In this document: piece after piece, positions 20,501 to 29,420 of the stretch | How positions within the stretch are numbered: position 1 is the first letter of the stretch | Layout: every line of letters begins with the position of its first letter | Assembly (NCBI RefSeq): GCF_017310015.1 | Contig: NZ_CP022297.1 | Location: forward strand, 1 to 64,000 | DNA length: 64,000 nucleotides | Direction: 5' to 3' | Source: Marinobacterium iners | GTDB taxonomy: Bacteria > Pseudomonadota > Gammaproteobacteria > Pseudomonadales > Balneatricaceae | The notes under the pieces: generated by a model | Databases searched by the model: none | Seen by the model: only the letters and a program-made list of their open reading frames with translations | What the model was told of the DNA's origin: nothing | Translations under genes and position numbers: made by a program

Positions 20501-21541
20501 ATGAGAGGATTGCTTTATGGCTTGGTTGGGGCCTGCCTGTTATGGGCGGGTGTCGCGACCGCAGCGGAACGTGCCGACCGGATACAGCTCCAGGATGGGC
20601 ACCCGACAGAATACGTTGTAGTCAAGGGAGACACCCTTTGGCATATTTCAGGCCGGTTTCTGCAGAGCCCCTGGCGCTGGCCCGAGGTGTGGGATGTTAA
20701 CCCGCAGATTGACAACCCTCATCTGATCTATCCTGGCGATGTGGTTTACCTGACATGGGTTGATGGCCAGCCGCGACTGGGCGTCAGGCGCGGTGTTCGC
20801 AAACTGAGCCCGCAGGTTAGGGTCCAGCCTCTGGATCAGCCGATTCCGGCAATTCCGCTGCGCGATATCGCAAGCTTCCTGAACGACAATATTGTGACAG
20901 AGCAGGATGTGGTTGAAACAGCTCCCTATGTTATCGGTGGTCGCAACGAGAGCATTATCGCCGGGGCTGGTGATCGCGTGTACGCCCGTGGCATACCTGT
21001 AGATGAAAATATCCAGATCCAGAGCCTTTATCGTCCGGCGCGTGAATACCATCATCCTGTAACCGGTGAGTTCTTGGGTTTCGAGCTGTACAAGGTGGCA
21101 GATGCGCAGATTACATCTCGAGATGAGGACATCCTGACACTGGATCTTCGTAACAGCCGTGAAGAGGTGCGTAAACTGGATCGCCTGCTGCCCAGTGGAG
21201 AAGAGCGAATTCAGTCAATCTTCCACCCTCAGCCGGGCCCTGATCTGACCGACGCTGTTATCATTGATGTACTGGGTGGTGTCGCTAAGGTTGGTCAATT
21301 TGACGCCGTGGCACTGAGCTTCGGTGCAGCGGATGGTGTTGAGCCTGGCCATGTATTCGCGGTTTACAAAAAAGGCGAGCTGGTTAAGGATCCGGTGACG
21401 GAAGAGGTTGTTGCGCTGCCGGCGGAGCGTGCCGGTGAGCTGATGGTGTTCAAGGCGTTCGAGCGTGTCAGCTACGGTCTGGTACTCAAGGCGACCAATG
21501 TGATCTCTGTCGGCGACGAGTTGCGCGCCCCGGGACGTTAA
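20501..21541 (+). CDS. LysM-domain periplasmic protein
   Basis: This is a secreted, probably peptidoglycan-binding protein of 346 residues. A signal peptide (MRGLLYGLVGACLLWAGVATAAE) is followed by one LysM domain (about residues 35-85, with YVVVKGDTLWHISGRF and NPHLIYPGDVVYL). A long C-terminal part of unknown function ends GDELRAPGR. I chose the ATG at 20501 because GGGAGCGG precedes it and the signal peptide then starts correctly. An upstream in-frame ATG at 20426 would add a non-signal extension. It sits between def and dprA as in Pseudomonas, where its function is also unassigned. Confidence 0.9.
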   Translation: MRGLLYGLVGACLLWAGVATAAERADRIQLQDGHPTEYVVVKGDTLWHISGRFLQSPWRWPEVWDVNPQIDNPHLIYPGDVVYLTWVDGQPRLGVRRGVRKLSPQVRVQPLDQPIPAIPLRDIASFLNDNIVTEQDVVETAPYVIGGRNESIIAGAGDRVYARGIPVDENIQIQSLYRPAREYHHPVTGEFLGFELYKVADAQITSRDEDILTLDLRNSREEVRKLDRLLPSGEERIQSIFHPQPGPDLTDAVIIDVLGGVAKVGQFDAVALSFGAADGVEPGHVFAVYKKGELVKDPVTEEVVALPAERAGELMVFKAFERVSYGLVLKATNVISVGDELRAPGR

Positions 21542-21553
21542 GGAACAGTAGTT

Positions 21554-22666
21554 ATGAGCGATCCAAGGGAGTGGATCGCTGCCAGCCAACTGCCGGGTAT
21601 TGGCCCGGCAACGCTGGCGCGACTCCGCCAGGAAGGTGTCTGCATCACACGGCTGCTCAGAGCCGAAATCGCCCTGCCCTCCACCATTCGGTTACGCCGC
21701 GATACGCTCGAGGCGATACACCAGTTCCAATATCAAGGCGCCCGATTCACTGAGGCGGATCAGCTCTTGCAGCAGGCTGATACACTGGGCATTAAGGTGT
21801 TGGGGTTCAGCCACGCCGATTACCCCGAGTTGTTGGCGGCTATTCCAGACCCACCGCTGGTACTGTGGATCAAGGGGGAAGTGGCAGCACTGAATGTGCC
21901 GCAGTTGGGCATTGTCGGCAGTCGGCATGCCAGTCGAAGTGGCGTACAACTGGCATATGATTTTGCCTCCGCACTTGCGCAGTCCGGTGTCATCGCCTGT
22001 AGCGGCCTTGCACTGGGGATTGATGCGGCGGCACATCAGGCATGTTTGGATGTTGATAGTGCCACCGTTGCCGTACTCGGGACCGGGGTCGATCGCATCT
22101 ATCCGCGGCGCCATCAACGGCTGTCAGAGCAGATTCTGGCCAGCGGCGGTGTGCTGGTATCGGAATACCCGCCAGGAACAGCACCGCTGCCGGGGCACTT
22201 CCCACGTCGAAATCGAATTATCAGTGGCCTGTCAATCGGTACGCTGGTGGTGGAGGCTGCGTTGCGCAGCGGTTCCCTGATCACCGCGCGACAAGCCCTG
22301 GAACAGGGGCGCGAAGTGTTTGCCATCCCGGGCTCTATCCACAACCCGCTGAGCCGTGGCTGCCACGCGCTGATTCGGGAGGGAGCCACGCTGGTTGAAA
22401 CGATTGACCACGTGGTTGAACAGGTGGGCAGTATTCTGGGGCTGTTGGTACAAGAGCCGACTCGTCATCAGGCTTCTTCGCAAAGCGCGCCATTGGCACC
22501 TGAGTTGCAGCAGCTGTTGCAAAAAATTCCTTGGGAACCGATCTGGCTGGATACGCTGGCCGGCCAGTCTGATTTGCCCCTGCCTCGCCTGCAGGCGCTG
22601 CTGATGCAGCTGCAACTGGAAGGTCTGATAGAACTGACCGCCTCGCGGGTGTGTCGTATCCGCTGA
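21554..22666 (+). CDS. dprA: DNA-processing protein DprA
   Basis: DprA binds incoming single-stranded DNA and loads RecA in natural transformation. The 370-residue protein has an N-terminal SAM-like helical region (LPGIGPATLARL). A Rossmann-like core follows with GIVGSRHASRSG, SGLALGIDAAAHQACL and SRGCHALIREGATLV. The C-terminus is the winged-helix DprA domain (LPRLQALLMQLQLEGLIEL). It lies 12 bases behind the LysM gene on the same strand. Other competence genes are not in the window, so transformability is not established. Confidence 0.96.
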   Translation: MSDPREWIAASQLPGIGPATLARLRQEGVCITRLLRAEIALPSTIRLRRDTLEAIHQFQYQGARFTEADQLLQQADTLGIKVLGFSHADYPELLAAIPDPPLVLWIKGEVAALNVPQLGIVGSRHASRSGVQLAYDFASALAQSGVIACSGLALGIDAAAHQACLDVDSATVAVLGTGVDRIYPRRHQRLSEQILASGGVLVSEYPPGTAPLPGHFPRRNRIISGLSIGTLVVEAALRSGSLITARQALEQGREVFAIPGSIHNPLSRGCHALIREGATLVETIDHVVEQVGSILGLLVQEPTRHQASSQSAPLAPELQQLLQKIPWEPIWLDTLAGQSDLPLPRLQALLMQLQLEGLIELTASRVCRIR

Positions 22667-22696
22667 TCCAGTGGGGAATTTTGCCTCAGTGCTTGC

Positions 22697-22768
22697 TATA
22701 ATTCCGCCTTTCCGTTTTCCGGTCCGGCCGGAAAACCCGACCGGATTGTACCGGAGCCGCCAGGCGGC
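22697..22768 (+). promoter_or_regulatory. purE promoter element and structured leader
   Basis: TATAAT at 22697-22702 is a good -10 element; no convincing -35 is seen. The leader then forms a nine-pair hairpin GTTTTCCGG (22714-22722) with CCGGAAAAC (22728-22736), and a second GC-rich paired block around 22751-22772, before purE at 22805. No T-run follows the stems. They might affect mRNA stability or respond to a regulator. No known riboswitch or PurR box was recognised. Confidence 0.4.
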
Positions 22769-22804
22769 CGGTGCTGTCAGAGTGATGACGGGAGTAGATA
22801 ACCG

Positions 22805-23293
22805 ATGAGCGCAAAAGTGGCGATCGTGATGGGATCACGTTCAGACTGGCCCACCATGGAAGAGGCGGCAACAATTCTCGACACCCTGGGTGTCGAGTAT
22901 CACACAGAAGTGGTGTCAGCCCATCGCACCCCTGACAAAATGTTCCACTTTGCCGAAAACGCGGCTGCCAATGGTATTGAGGTGATCATTGCCGGTGCGG
23001 GTGGCGCTGCACACCTGCCCGGGATGATTGCTGCCAAGACGCTCGTGCCGGTGCTGGGTGTTCCGGTTCAGAGCAAGGCGCTCAGTGGTCAGGACAGCCT
23101 GCTGTCGATTGTGCAGATGCCGCGTGGCGTTCCGGTCGGTACTCTGGCCATCGGTGGCGCCGGTGCCTTCAATGCCGGTCTTCTGGCTGCCCAGATTCTG
23201 GCGACTCGAGATTCCGCGCTTGGACAGCGCCTGGCAGACTGGCGTCAGGCTCAGACGCAAACCGTACTTGATAATCCCGATCCGCGAGGTTGA
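22805..23293 (+). CDS. purE: N5-carboxyaminoimidazole ribonucleotide mutase PurE
   Basis: This enzyme converts N5-CAIR to CAIR in purine synthesis. The 162 residues contain the family motifs MGSRSDWPTM near the start, SAHRTPDKM, and AGGAAHLPGMIAAKT with LGVPVQSKALSG. It is followed after one base by purK, which makes its substrate. The ATG lies behind GGGAG. In pseudomonads the dprA neighbourhood carries tsaC instead, so the purEK position here differs. Confidence 0.97.
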   Translation: MSAKVAIVMGSRSDWPTMEEAATILDTLGVEYHTEVVSAHRTPDKMFHFAENAAANGIEVIIAGAGGAAHLPGMIAAKTLVPVLGVPVQSKALSGQDSLLSIVQMPRGVPVGTLAIGGAGAFNAGLLAAQILATRDSALGQRLADWRQAQTQTVLDNPDPRG

Positions 23294-23296
23294 GTG

Positions 23297-24361
23297 ATGC
23301 TGCCACGAATCGTCGTAGCCGGTAATGGCCAGTTGGGCCAGATGTTGCAGCAGGCCGGTGCACCCATGCAACTGGAAGTGATGCCGGTTGATCCCAACGC
23401 TGACGTGCAGCTGGAACTGCGTGCGGATGATGTGATTACGGTTGAGATTGAACACTGGTCTGACAGCGTCAGCGGTTTGCAGCTTAAACAGCACCCCAAC
23501 TTTCGTAATAAGGTTGCTCTGCACATGGTGGTCGACCGTCAGCGGCAGAAGTCGCTGCTCGATCGTCTGCAGGTACCGACCTCCCCCTGGCTGTCCCTCG
23601 AAGGCGATGATCTGCAGGCACAGCTGGAGTCGGTTGGCGAACGCGTTATCGTCAAACGCCGCCGTGGTGGCTATGACGGCCGTGGTCAGTGGCGCTGGCA
23701 GAAAGGCGATCAACCCGAAGCCGAGTGGGCAGGTGAGTGCATTGCCGAGGCGATGATTCCGTTCAGCCATGAGGTTTCACTGGTCGGTGCCCGCAATGCC
23801 GCAGGTGAAAAAGTGTTCTACCCCCTTACCTGCAACTGGCACCAGGACGGCATTTTGCGTGCCAGCATTGCCGGCCTGCCCATACCCGCCGAACAACAGC
23901 GTGATGCCGAAGCCTGGCTGGGGCGCATCATGGATGACGAAGGCTACATCGGTGTTATGGCGATGGAGTGCTTTGTGGTGGACGGCAAGTTGCTGGTCAA
24001 CGAGTTGGCACCCAGAGTGCACAACTCCGGTCACTGGACTCAGGAAGGTGCCAGCATCAGCCAGTTTGAGCTGCACCTGCGCGCGCTGGCAGGATTGCCG
24101 CTGATCACCCCCGAAGTCAGCGGTGTCTCGGTTATGTACAACCTGCTGGGTCGCAACTGGAAGCGCGAATGGCTGAGCGTACAGGGTGCGCATGTACACT
24201 GGTACGGCAAAGAGATCCGTCCGGGGCGTAAGGTAGGTCACGTGAACATCTGTCGGCCTGATGTGCCTACTCTTGCTGAAAGCCTGCAGGCGCTGGGTGC
24301 TCAGCTGGATGAAGAAGACAGCGTGGTTGCCGAATGGGCGCTGGCTCAGCTGGCAAGTTGA
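23297..24361 (+). CDS. purK: N5-carboxyaminoimidazole ribonucleotide synthase PurK
   Basis: This ATP-grasp ligase makes N5-CAIR from AIR, bicarbonate and ATP. It begins MLPRIVVAGNGQLGQMLQQAG. ATP-grasp features include VIVKRRRGGYDGRGQW, ECFVVDGKLLVNELAPRVHNSGHWT and the C-terminal HWYGKEIRPGRKVGHVN. The ATG at 23297, seven bases after GAGG, is preferred over the adjoining GTG at 23294. A seven-pair hairpin (24393-24399 with 24416-24422) and a T-run near 24450 may end the operon. Confidence 0.97.
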   Translation: MLPRIVVAGNGQLGQMLQQAGAPMQLEVMPVDPNADVQLELRADDVITVEIEHWSDSVSGLQLKQHPNFRNKVALHMVVDRQRQKSLLDRLQVPTSPWLSLEGDDLQAQLESVGERVIVKRRRGGYDGRGQWRWQKGDQPEAEWAGECIAEAMIPFSHEVSLVGARNAAGEKVFYPLTCNWHQDGILRASIAGLPIPAEQQRDAEAWLGRIMDDEGYIGVMAMECFVVDGKLLVNELAPRVHNSGHWTQEGASISQFELHLRALAGLPLITPEVSGVSVMYNLLGRNWKREWLSVQGAHVHWYGKEIRPGRKVGHVNICRPDVPTLAESLQALGAQLDEEDSVVAEWALAQLAS

Positions 24362-24510
24362 GCTATTCATCCAGGCTGTTTCATAAAGGCCTGCAGGCGA
24401 AGTAAGTGTTGACTACGCCTGCGGTTGTTGTTTTATAAGGTGCGCGCCCTTTTTTTTGCCTGCTAAGTCTTTTGACTACGATGAGTGCTCTAAATTTAAA
24501 GCTCTATAGC

Positions 24511-24530
24511 GAAAGTAAATACTTACTTTC
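24511..24530. promoter_or_regulatory. Inverted repeat upstream of hemF
   Basis: GAAAGTAA (24511-24518) and TTACTTTC (24523-24530) form a perfect eight-base inverted repeat with a four-base spacer, 20 bases before the hemF ATG. The surrounding 60 bases are AT-rich. The geometry suits a dimeric repressor operator, and it lies where it would block transcription or translation. It does not match the FNR or Fur consensus. Confidence 0.45.
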
Positions 24531-24549
24531 TTGAGAATGGAGATTATAT

Positions 24550-25464
24550 ATGTCCGTCCCTGATACCCAAGAAGTAAAACGTTATCTGCTCGATCTGCAG
24601 GAGCGTATCTGTGCTGCTTTGGAGCAGGCTGATGGCAAGGCGCGATTCGTTGAGGACAGCTGGGAACGTGCCGAAGGCGGCGGTGGTCGCAGTCGAGTAA
24701 TCAGTCAGGGCGGCGTGATTGAAAAAGGCGGGGTCAATTTTTCTCACGTTTATGGCAAGGCGTTGCCGGGCTCAGCAACGGCTCACCGTCCAGAGTTGGC
24801 CGGTCGCAGCTTCGAGGCGATGGGTGTGTCACTGGTCATCCATCCTCACAACCCCTATGTACCCACTTCCCATGCCAACGTGCGCTTTTTTATTGCCGAG
24901 AAGGAAGGAGAAGCGCCGGTCTGGTGGTTTGGCGGTGGCTTCGATCTGACTCCCTATTACGGCAACGACGATGACTGTCGACACTGGCATCAGGTCGCGC
25001 ACGACGCCTGTGCTCCTTTCGGTGACGATATCTATCCGCGTTTCAAGCAGTGGTGTGATGACTATTTTTACCTTAAGCACCGTCAGGAGCCACGTGGTAT
25101 CGGCGGTCTGTTTTTTGATGACCTTAATGAGCTGGGCTTTGACGGCAGTTTTGGCTTGATGCGAGCCATCGGCGATGCCTATGTACCGGCGATCGTGCCG
25201 ATCATCGAAAAACGCAAGGATATGCCATATGGCGAGCGGCAGCGTGATTTTCAGTTGCACCGACGTGGCCGCTATGTGGAGTTCAACCTCGTATATGACC
25301 GTGGAACTCTCTTCGGGTTACAGTCTGGGGGGCGCACCGAGTCTATCCTGATGTCGTTGCCGCCGGAGGTGCGCTGGGACTACAACTGGCAGCCTGAGCC
25401 GGACACCGAGGAAGCCGTGCTCTATGAACGTTACCTGAAACCGCGCAACTGGCTGGATGTATAA
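24550..25464 (+). CDS. hemF: Oxygen-dependent coproporphyrinogen III oxidase
   Basis: HemF oxidatively decarboxylates coproporphyrinogen III to protoporphyrinogen IX in haem synthesis and needs oxygen. The 304 residues (family about 300) carry GGGRSRVISQGGVIEKGGVN, the WWFGGGFDLTPYYG segment and the C-terminal RRGRYVEFNLVYDRGT. The ATG follows GGAG. aroE begins two bases after its stop, so the pair is co-transcribed as in Pseudomonas. A palindrome lies just upstream of the start. Confidence 0.97.
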   Translation: MSVPDTQEVKRYLLDLQERICAALEQADGKARFVEDSWERAEGGGGRSRVISQGGVIEKGGVNFSHVYGKALPGSATAHRPELAGRSFEAMGVSLVIHPHNPYVPTSHANVRFFIAEKEGEAPVWWFGGGFDLTPYYGNDDDCRHWHQVAHDACAPFGDDIYPRFKQWCDDYFYLKHRQEPRGIGGLFFDDLNELGFDGSFGLMRAIGDAYVPAIVPIIEKRKDMPYGERQRDFQLHRRGRYVEFNLVYDRGTLFGLQSGGRTESILMSLPPEVRWDYNWQPEPDTEEAVLYERYLKPRNWLDV

Positions 25465-25465
25465 C

Positions 25466-26296
25466 ATGACCGACCGCTACGCCGTGTTTGGCAATCCGAT
25501 AGCCCACAGCAAATCACCTCAGATTCATGCTCGTTTCGCGCATCAAACGGCACAGGATCTGAGCTACAGCGCCGAGCATATTAATGAGGATGCGTTTGAA
25601 GCGGCTGTCACGAATTTTCTGCAGGGGGATGGCAAGGGGCTGAATATTACGGTGCCGTTCAAGGAGCGGGCCTGGGCACTGGCACAGTGGCGCAGTGAGC
25701 GCGCCGAGCTGGCGGGCGCGGTCAATACTCTGCATCGCCTCGAAGATGGCCGCCTTGCCGGTGACAACACCGATGGCATCGGTCTGGTGCGTGATCTGGC
25801 CGACAATAATGAAGTCGACCTGGAGGGTGCTCGGGTGCTGATTCTCGGTGCCGGTGGCGCCGTTCGTGGCGTATTGCAGCCGCTGCTGGCCGCGGGTGTG
25901 AGCTCTATCCTGATCGCCAACCGAACCCCTGCCAGAGCCGAGGTGCTGGCGCAGCTGTTCGATCCGGCTGCCGGAGTGACAGCCTGTGGTTTTGATGCGA
26001 TTCCGGCAACCGCCTTTGACTTGATCATCAACGGCACCTCTGCGAGCCTGCAGGGAGAGCTGCCACCGGTTCCCAGGGCGACAGTAAGTGCTCACACAGC
26101 CTGCTATGACATGATGTATGGCGCCGAACCCACTCCGTTCTGCCGTTGGGCACAGGCACAGGGCGCGGGCCGGGTCATGGACGGTCTGGGGATGTTGGTC
26201 GAGCAGGCCGCTGAAGCCTTCCTGATCTGGCGCGGTGTGCGTCCCGATACGACTCCTGTCATTCAGGCGCTGCGCGAGTCTCTGGCAGCCCACTGA
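25466..26296 (+). CDS. aroE: Shikimate dehydrogenase
   Basis: AroE reduces 3-dehydroshikimate to shikimate with NADPH in aromatic amino acid synthesis. The 276 residues show the substrate-binding AVFGNPIAHSKSP, the catalytic lysine region NITVPFKERAW, NTDGIGLVRDL and the Rossmann motif LGAGGAVRGV. I start at the ATG at 25466, which gives the usual MTDRYAVFGNP N-terminus. An in-frame ATG nine bases upstream lies inside the end of hemF. Confidence 0.96.
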   Translation: MTDRYAVFGNPIAHSKSPQIHARFAHQTAQDLSYSAEHINEDAFEAAVTNFLQGDGKGLNITVPFKERAWALAQWRSERAELAGAVNTLHRLEDGRLAGDNTDGIGLVRDLADNNEVDLEGARVLILGAGGAVRGVLQPLLAAGVSSILIANRTPARAEVLAQLFDPAAGVTACGFDAIPATAFDLIINGTSASLQGELPPVPRATVSAHTACYDMMYGAEPTPFCRWAQAQGAGRVMDGLGMLVEQAAEAFLIWRGVRPDTTPVIQALRESLAAH

Positions 26297-26385
26297 ATTT
26301 CAAAGCCTTTTCCCGCAACCGCCTTGCATCAATCAATTGTGAGGCGGTATAACAGAGAAACATTCTCTGTCTGCGGAGTGCGCGC

Positions 26386-28758
26386 ATGGACAAGCATCTG
26401 CCCCTGGCGCCCGAGGCGCTCTATCGCAACTGCGATCCCGAACTCCTTCCTTTCAAAACCACTGAGTCACTGGAGCCCTTCACCGGCTTTTTCGGACAGG
26501 ACCGTGCCATCGAAGCCATGGCCTTTGGCATCGGCATGCAGCGGCCGGGGTATAACCTGTTCGTAATGGGCAATCCGCATACGGGACGTTTCTCCTTTGC
26601 CATGGACAGCCTGAAAAGCTCGGCCAAAAAGCAGAGCAAGCCCAGCGACTGGTGTTACATCAACAACCTGAATGACAACCGCTACCCTGTCGTGCTTGAA
26701 CTGCCCGCCGGACGGGCTTCCCAGCTCAAACGCGACATTCGTCAGCTGCTGGATACTGTGCTGACCGAGCTGCCGGCTGCATTTGAAAACCCCGCTTACC
26801 AGCGTATGAAAAGCCAGATTGAGCGCGAGTTCAATCGCCATTACGACGACGCCCTCAATCAGGTGGAACGCAAGGGGCGCGAATACAGCATTGCTGTCTA
26901 TCGGGATGGCGCAACGGTAGGCTTTACTCCGGTCAGCAATGGGCAGGCGATGGATGAAGCGGTGTTCTCGCAGTTGCCTGAAGAAGAGCGGGATGCGATC
27001 CAGGCTCATATCTCAGAACTGGAAGAGATGCTGAATGACAGCCTGACCGGTCTGCCGGTCTGGCGCCGTACCGCGGCCGAACAGATGAAAGTGCTGGACC
27101 GAGAAACTGCACGACAGGCCGTGCAGCCGCTTGTTCAGCCGCTGCGAGACAAGTACGCCAATATCAACAGCATTGTGGATTACCTTAACCACATAGAGCG
27201 TGATCTGATCCGTAACTCGGGTGATCTGGTGGGCGATGACAGCCCGCTTGAAGCCAAGACCGATGCCATGCGTCGGGAGTATCTGGAACAGAACTATGGC
27301 CTGAACCTGCTGGTCGATAACCACAAAACCAAGGGTGCACCAGTAGTGTTTGAGGCGCATCCCAGCTACGAAAACCTGTTTGGTCGAGTGGAATACGTCA
27401 GCGAAATGGGCTCTATGGTCACCAACTATACCCTTATCCGCTCGGGGGCATTGCATCGTGCCAATGGCGGCTATCTGGTGCTGGAGGCGGAGAAGCTGTT
27501 GGAACAGCCATTCGTTTACAGTGCGCTTAAGCGTGCCCTCAAGTCTCATGAGATCCGCATCGAAAACCCGATCAGCGAATATACCGGCATCAGCGCGATC
27601 ACGCTGAGTCCGCAGCCAGCGTCACTCAAGGTGAAGGTGGTACTGGTAGGTGAACGTGAAACCTACTATTTGCTGCAGGAACTGGATCACGACTTCGAGA
27701 AGATGTTCCGCGTGGTGGTGGACTTTGACGAGGATGTGCACCGCACCCCCCACTCCATCCGTCAGTATGCGCGGCTGATGAAAACGCTGGCGCAGGAAGA
27801 AAGCCTTGCGCCCCTGACTCGGCGCGCAGTGGCACGCCTTGTTGAACACAGCTCTCGTTTGGCGGGAGATCAGGAGTTGTTGTCGGCCCATGTGGGGGAG
27901 TTGGTTGACCTGCTCTGCGAGTCGGATTTTCGCCGTCGCGAACAGAATGATGCCTTGATCAATGCCGAACATGTTGAGCTGGCGCTGGAGGCCAAGGAGC
28001 GCCGCACCGGCAGGCTGTCAGAGAAAATTCTGGAAAGTATTCTCAATGAAACGGTGCTGATCGATACCGAGGGCGAGGCGATCGGCAAGTCGAACGGCCT
28101 GACGGTGCTGCAGGTGGGCGACGTCTCTTTCGGCAGCCCGGCGCGCATTACCGCCACGGTGCATCCCGGAAGCAAGGGTATTATCGATATTGAACGTGAG
28201 GTAACACTGGGCCAGCCGATCCATTCCAAAGGTGTTCTGATACTTTCGGGTTTTCTGGGACACACCTACGCCAGTGATTTTCCGCTGGCGGTTTCGGCAA
28301 GCCTGGCGATGGAGCAGTCCTACGGTTATGTGGACGGCGACAGCGCCTCACTGGCAGAGATCTGCACCCTGATCTCTGCCCTGACTCATATCCCGATTCG
28401 CCAGCAATATGCGGTTACCGGCTCCATCAACCAGTATGGCGAGGTACAGGCGATTGGTGGGGTGAACGAGAAGATCGAGGGCTTCTTCCACCTCTGCAAA
28501 ACCCGTGGGCTCACCGGGTGGCAGGGCTGTGTCATTCCCAAGGCCAATGTGCGTCACCTGATGCTCAAGGCCGAGGTGGTCAAGGCGGTGGAAGATGGCA
28601 TGTTCCACATCTACGCCGTGGCCAGCGTGGATGAGTGCCTGGAGATCCTGATGGGTCGCACCGCCGGTGTGCGTAAGGAAGACGGCCACTTCACCCAGCG
28701 CAGCATCAATGCGCAGGTGGTCAAGCGGCTGCGGGAGATAGCCAAGGCCAAGGCCTGA
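26386..28758 (+). CDS. Lon-related (S16) ATP-dependent protease
   Basis: This 790-residue protein has a C-terminal Lon-type peptidase domain. The catalytic serine is in DGDSASLAE (Ser653) and the lysine in GGVNEKIEG (Lys696). The N-terminal two thirds form the AAA-like region of the YcbZ/LonB-like group, with a degenerate Walker A, GNPHTGRFS at 62-70, where the usual lysine is replaced. The middle portion carries an inserted helical domain and ISAITLSPQPASLKVKVVLVGE. It is probably a soluble protease whose substrates are unknown. It lies alone between aroE and the convergent carbonic anhydrase gene. Confidence 0.93.
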   Translation: MDKHLPLAPEALYRNCDPELLPFKTTESLEPFTGFFGQDRAIEAMAFGIGMQRPGYNLFVMGNPHTGRFSFAMDSLKSSAKKQSKPSDWCYINNLNDNRYPVVLELPAGRASQLKRDIRQLLDTVLTELPAAFENPAYQRMKSQIEREFNRHYDDALNQVERKGREYSIAVYRDGATVGFTPVSNGQAMDEAVFSQLPEEERDAIQAHISELEEMLNDSLTGLPVWRRTAAEQMKVLDRETARQAVQPLVQPLRDKYANINSIVDYLNHIERDLIRNSGDLVGDDSPLEAKTDAMRREYLEQNYGLNLLVDNHKTKGAPVVFEAHPSYENLFGRVEYVSEMGSMVTNYTLIRSGALHRANGGYLVLEAEKLLEQPFVYSALKRALKSHEIRIENPISEYTGISAITLSPQPASLKVKVVLVGERETYYLLQELDHDFEKMFRVVVDFDEDVHRTPHSIRQYARLMKTLAQEESLAPLTRRAVARLVEHSSRLAGDQELLSAHVGELVDLLCESDFRRREQNDALINAEHVELALEAKERRTGRLSEKILESILNETVLIDTEGEAIGKSNGLTVLQVGDVSFGSPARITATVHPGSKGIIDIEREVTLGQPIHSKGVLILSGFLGHTYASDFPLAVSASLAMEQSYGYVDGDSASLAEICTLISALTHIPIRQQYAVTGSINQYGEVQAIGGVNEKIEGFFHLCKTRGLTGWQGCVIPKANVRHLMLKAEVVKAVEDGMFHIYAVASVDECLEILMGRTAGVRKEDGHFTQRSINAQVVKRLREIAKAKA

Positions 28759-28764
28759 CAAGTG

Positions 28765-29304
28765 TCAGGCCCAGTCCTCCGCGCGGTGCTTGTCTTTCAG
28801 GCGTGAGTAGTTCTCGGCGGTATAGGTGAAGAACGCGCGCTCCTGTTCCGTCAACTCGCGCTGGGGCTTGGCCGGACGGCCCACGTAGAGGTAGCCGCTT
28901 TTCAACGTCTTTCCCGGTGGCACCAGACTGCCGGCACCCACGATTACTTCATCTTCCACCACGGCACCATCCATGATCATCGCGCCCATACCCACCAGAA
29001 CACGGTTGCCGATGGTGCAGCCGTGCAGCATCGCCTGATGACCGACGGTGACATGATCACCGATAATCAGCGGGAAGCCGTCAGGGTTGTACGGGCCTGC
29101 GTGTGTGATATGCAGTACCGAACCATCCTGAATGCTGCTGCAGCGACCGATACGGATGCGGTGCATGTCACCGCGAATCACCACCAGCGGCCAGACCGAG
29201 CTGTCGTCACCGATCTCCACGTCACCCAGTACAACCGCGCTGGGATCGACAAACACCCGCTCGCCCAGTTTTGGTGTCATCCCCTGATAAGGGCGTATAT
29301 TCAT
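28765..29304 (-). CDS. Gamma-type carbonic anhydrase-like hexapeptide-repeat protein
   Basis: This 179-residue protein of the YrdA/PaaY-like left-handed beta-helix family is built from hexapeptide repeats (VFVDPSAVVLGDVEIGDDSSVWP onward). It has the metal-ligand histidines seen in gamma-carbonic anhydrases: SVLHITHAG and HVTVGHQAMLHGC. I chose the ATG at 29304, preceded by AGGAG, because the longer frame adds 38 unrelated residues. It diverges from prlC as in Pseudomonas. Carbonic anhydrase activity is a family-level expectation only. Confidence 0.92.
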   Translation of the reverse strand: MNIRPYQGMTPKLGERVFVDPSAVVLGDVEIGDDSSVWPLVVIRGDMHRIRIGRCSSIQDGSVLHITHAGPYNPDGFPLIIGDHVTVGHQAMLHGCTIGNRVLVGMGAMIMDGAVVEDEVIVGAGSLVPPGKTLKSGYLYVGRPAKPQRELTEQERAFFTYTAENYSRLKDKHRAEDWA

Positions 29305-29420
29305 AACCGCTCCTGAATCGATTGAAATAAGGCTCTGTGGCCCCCATTGTATAGCAAAGTGCACTTTTGAACGCCTGCAGACGTACAACCGCTGAAAGGC
29401 CGCAACCGATGGAGACACCG

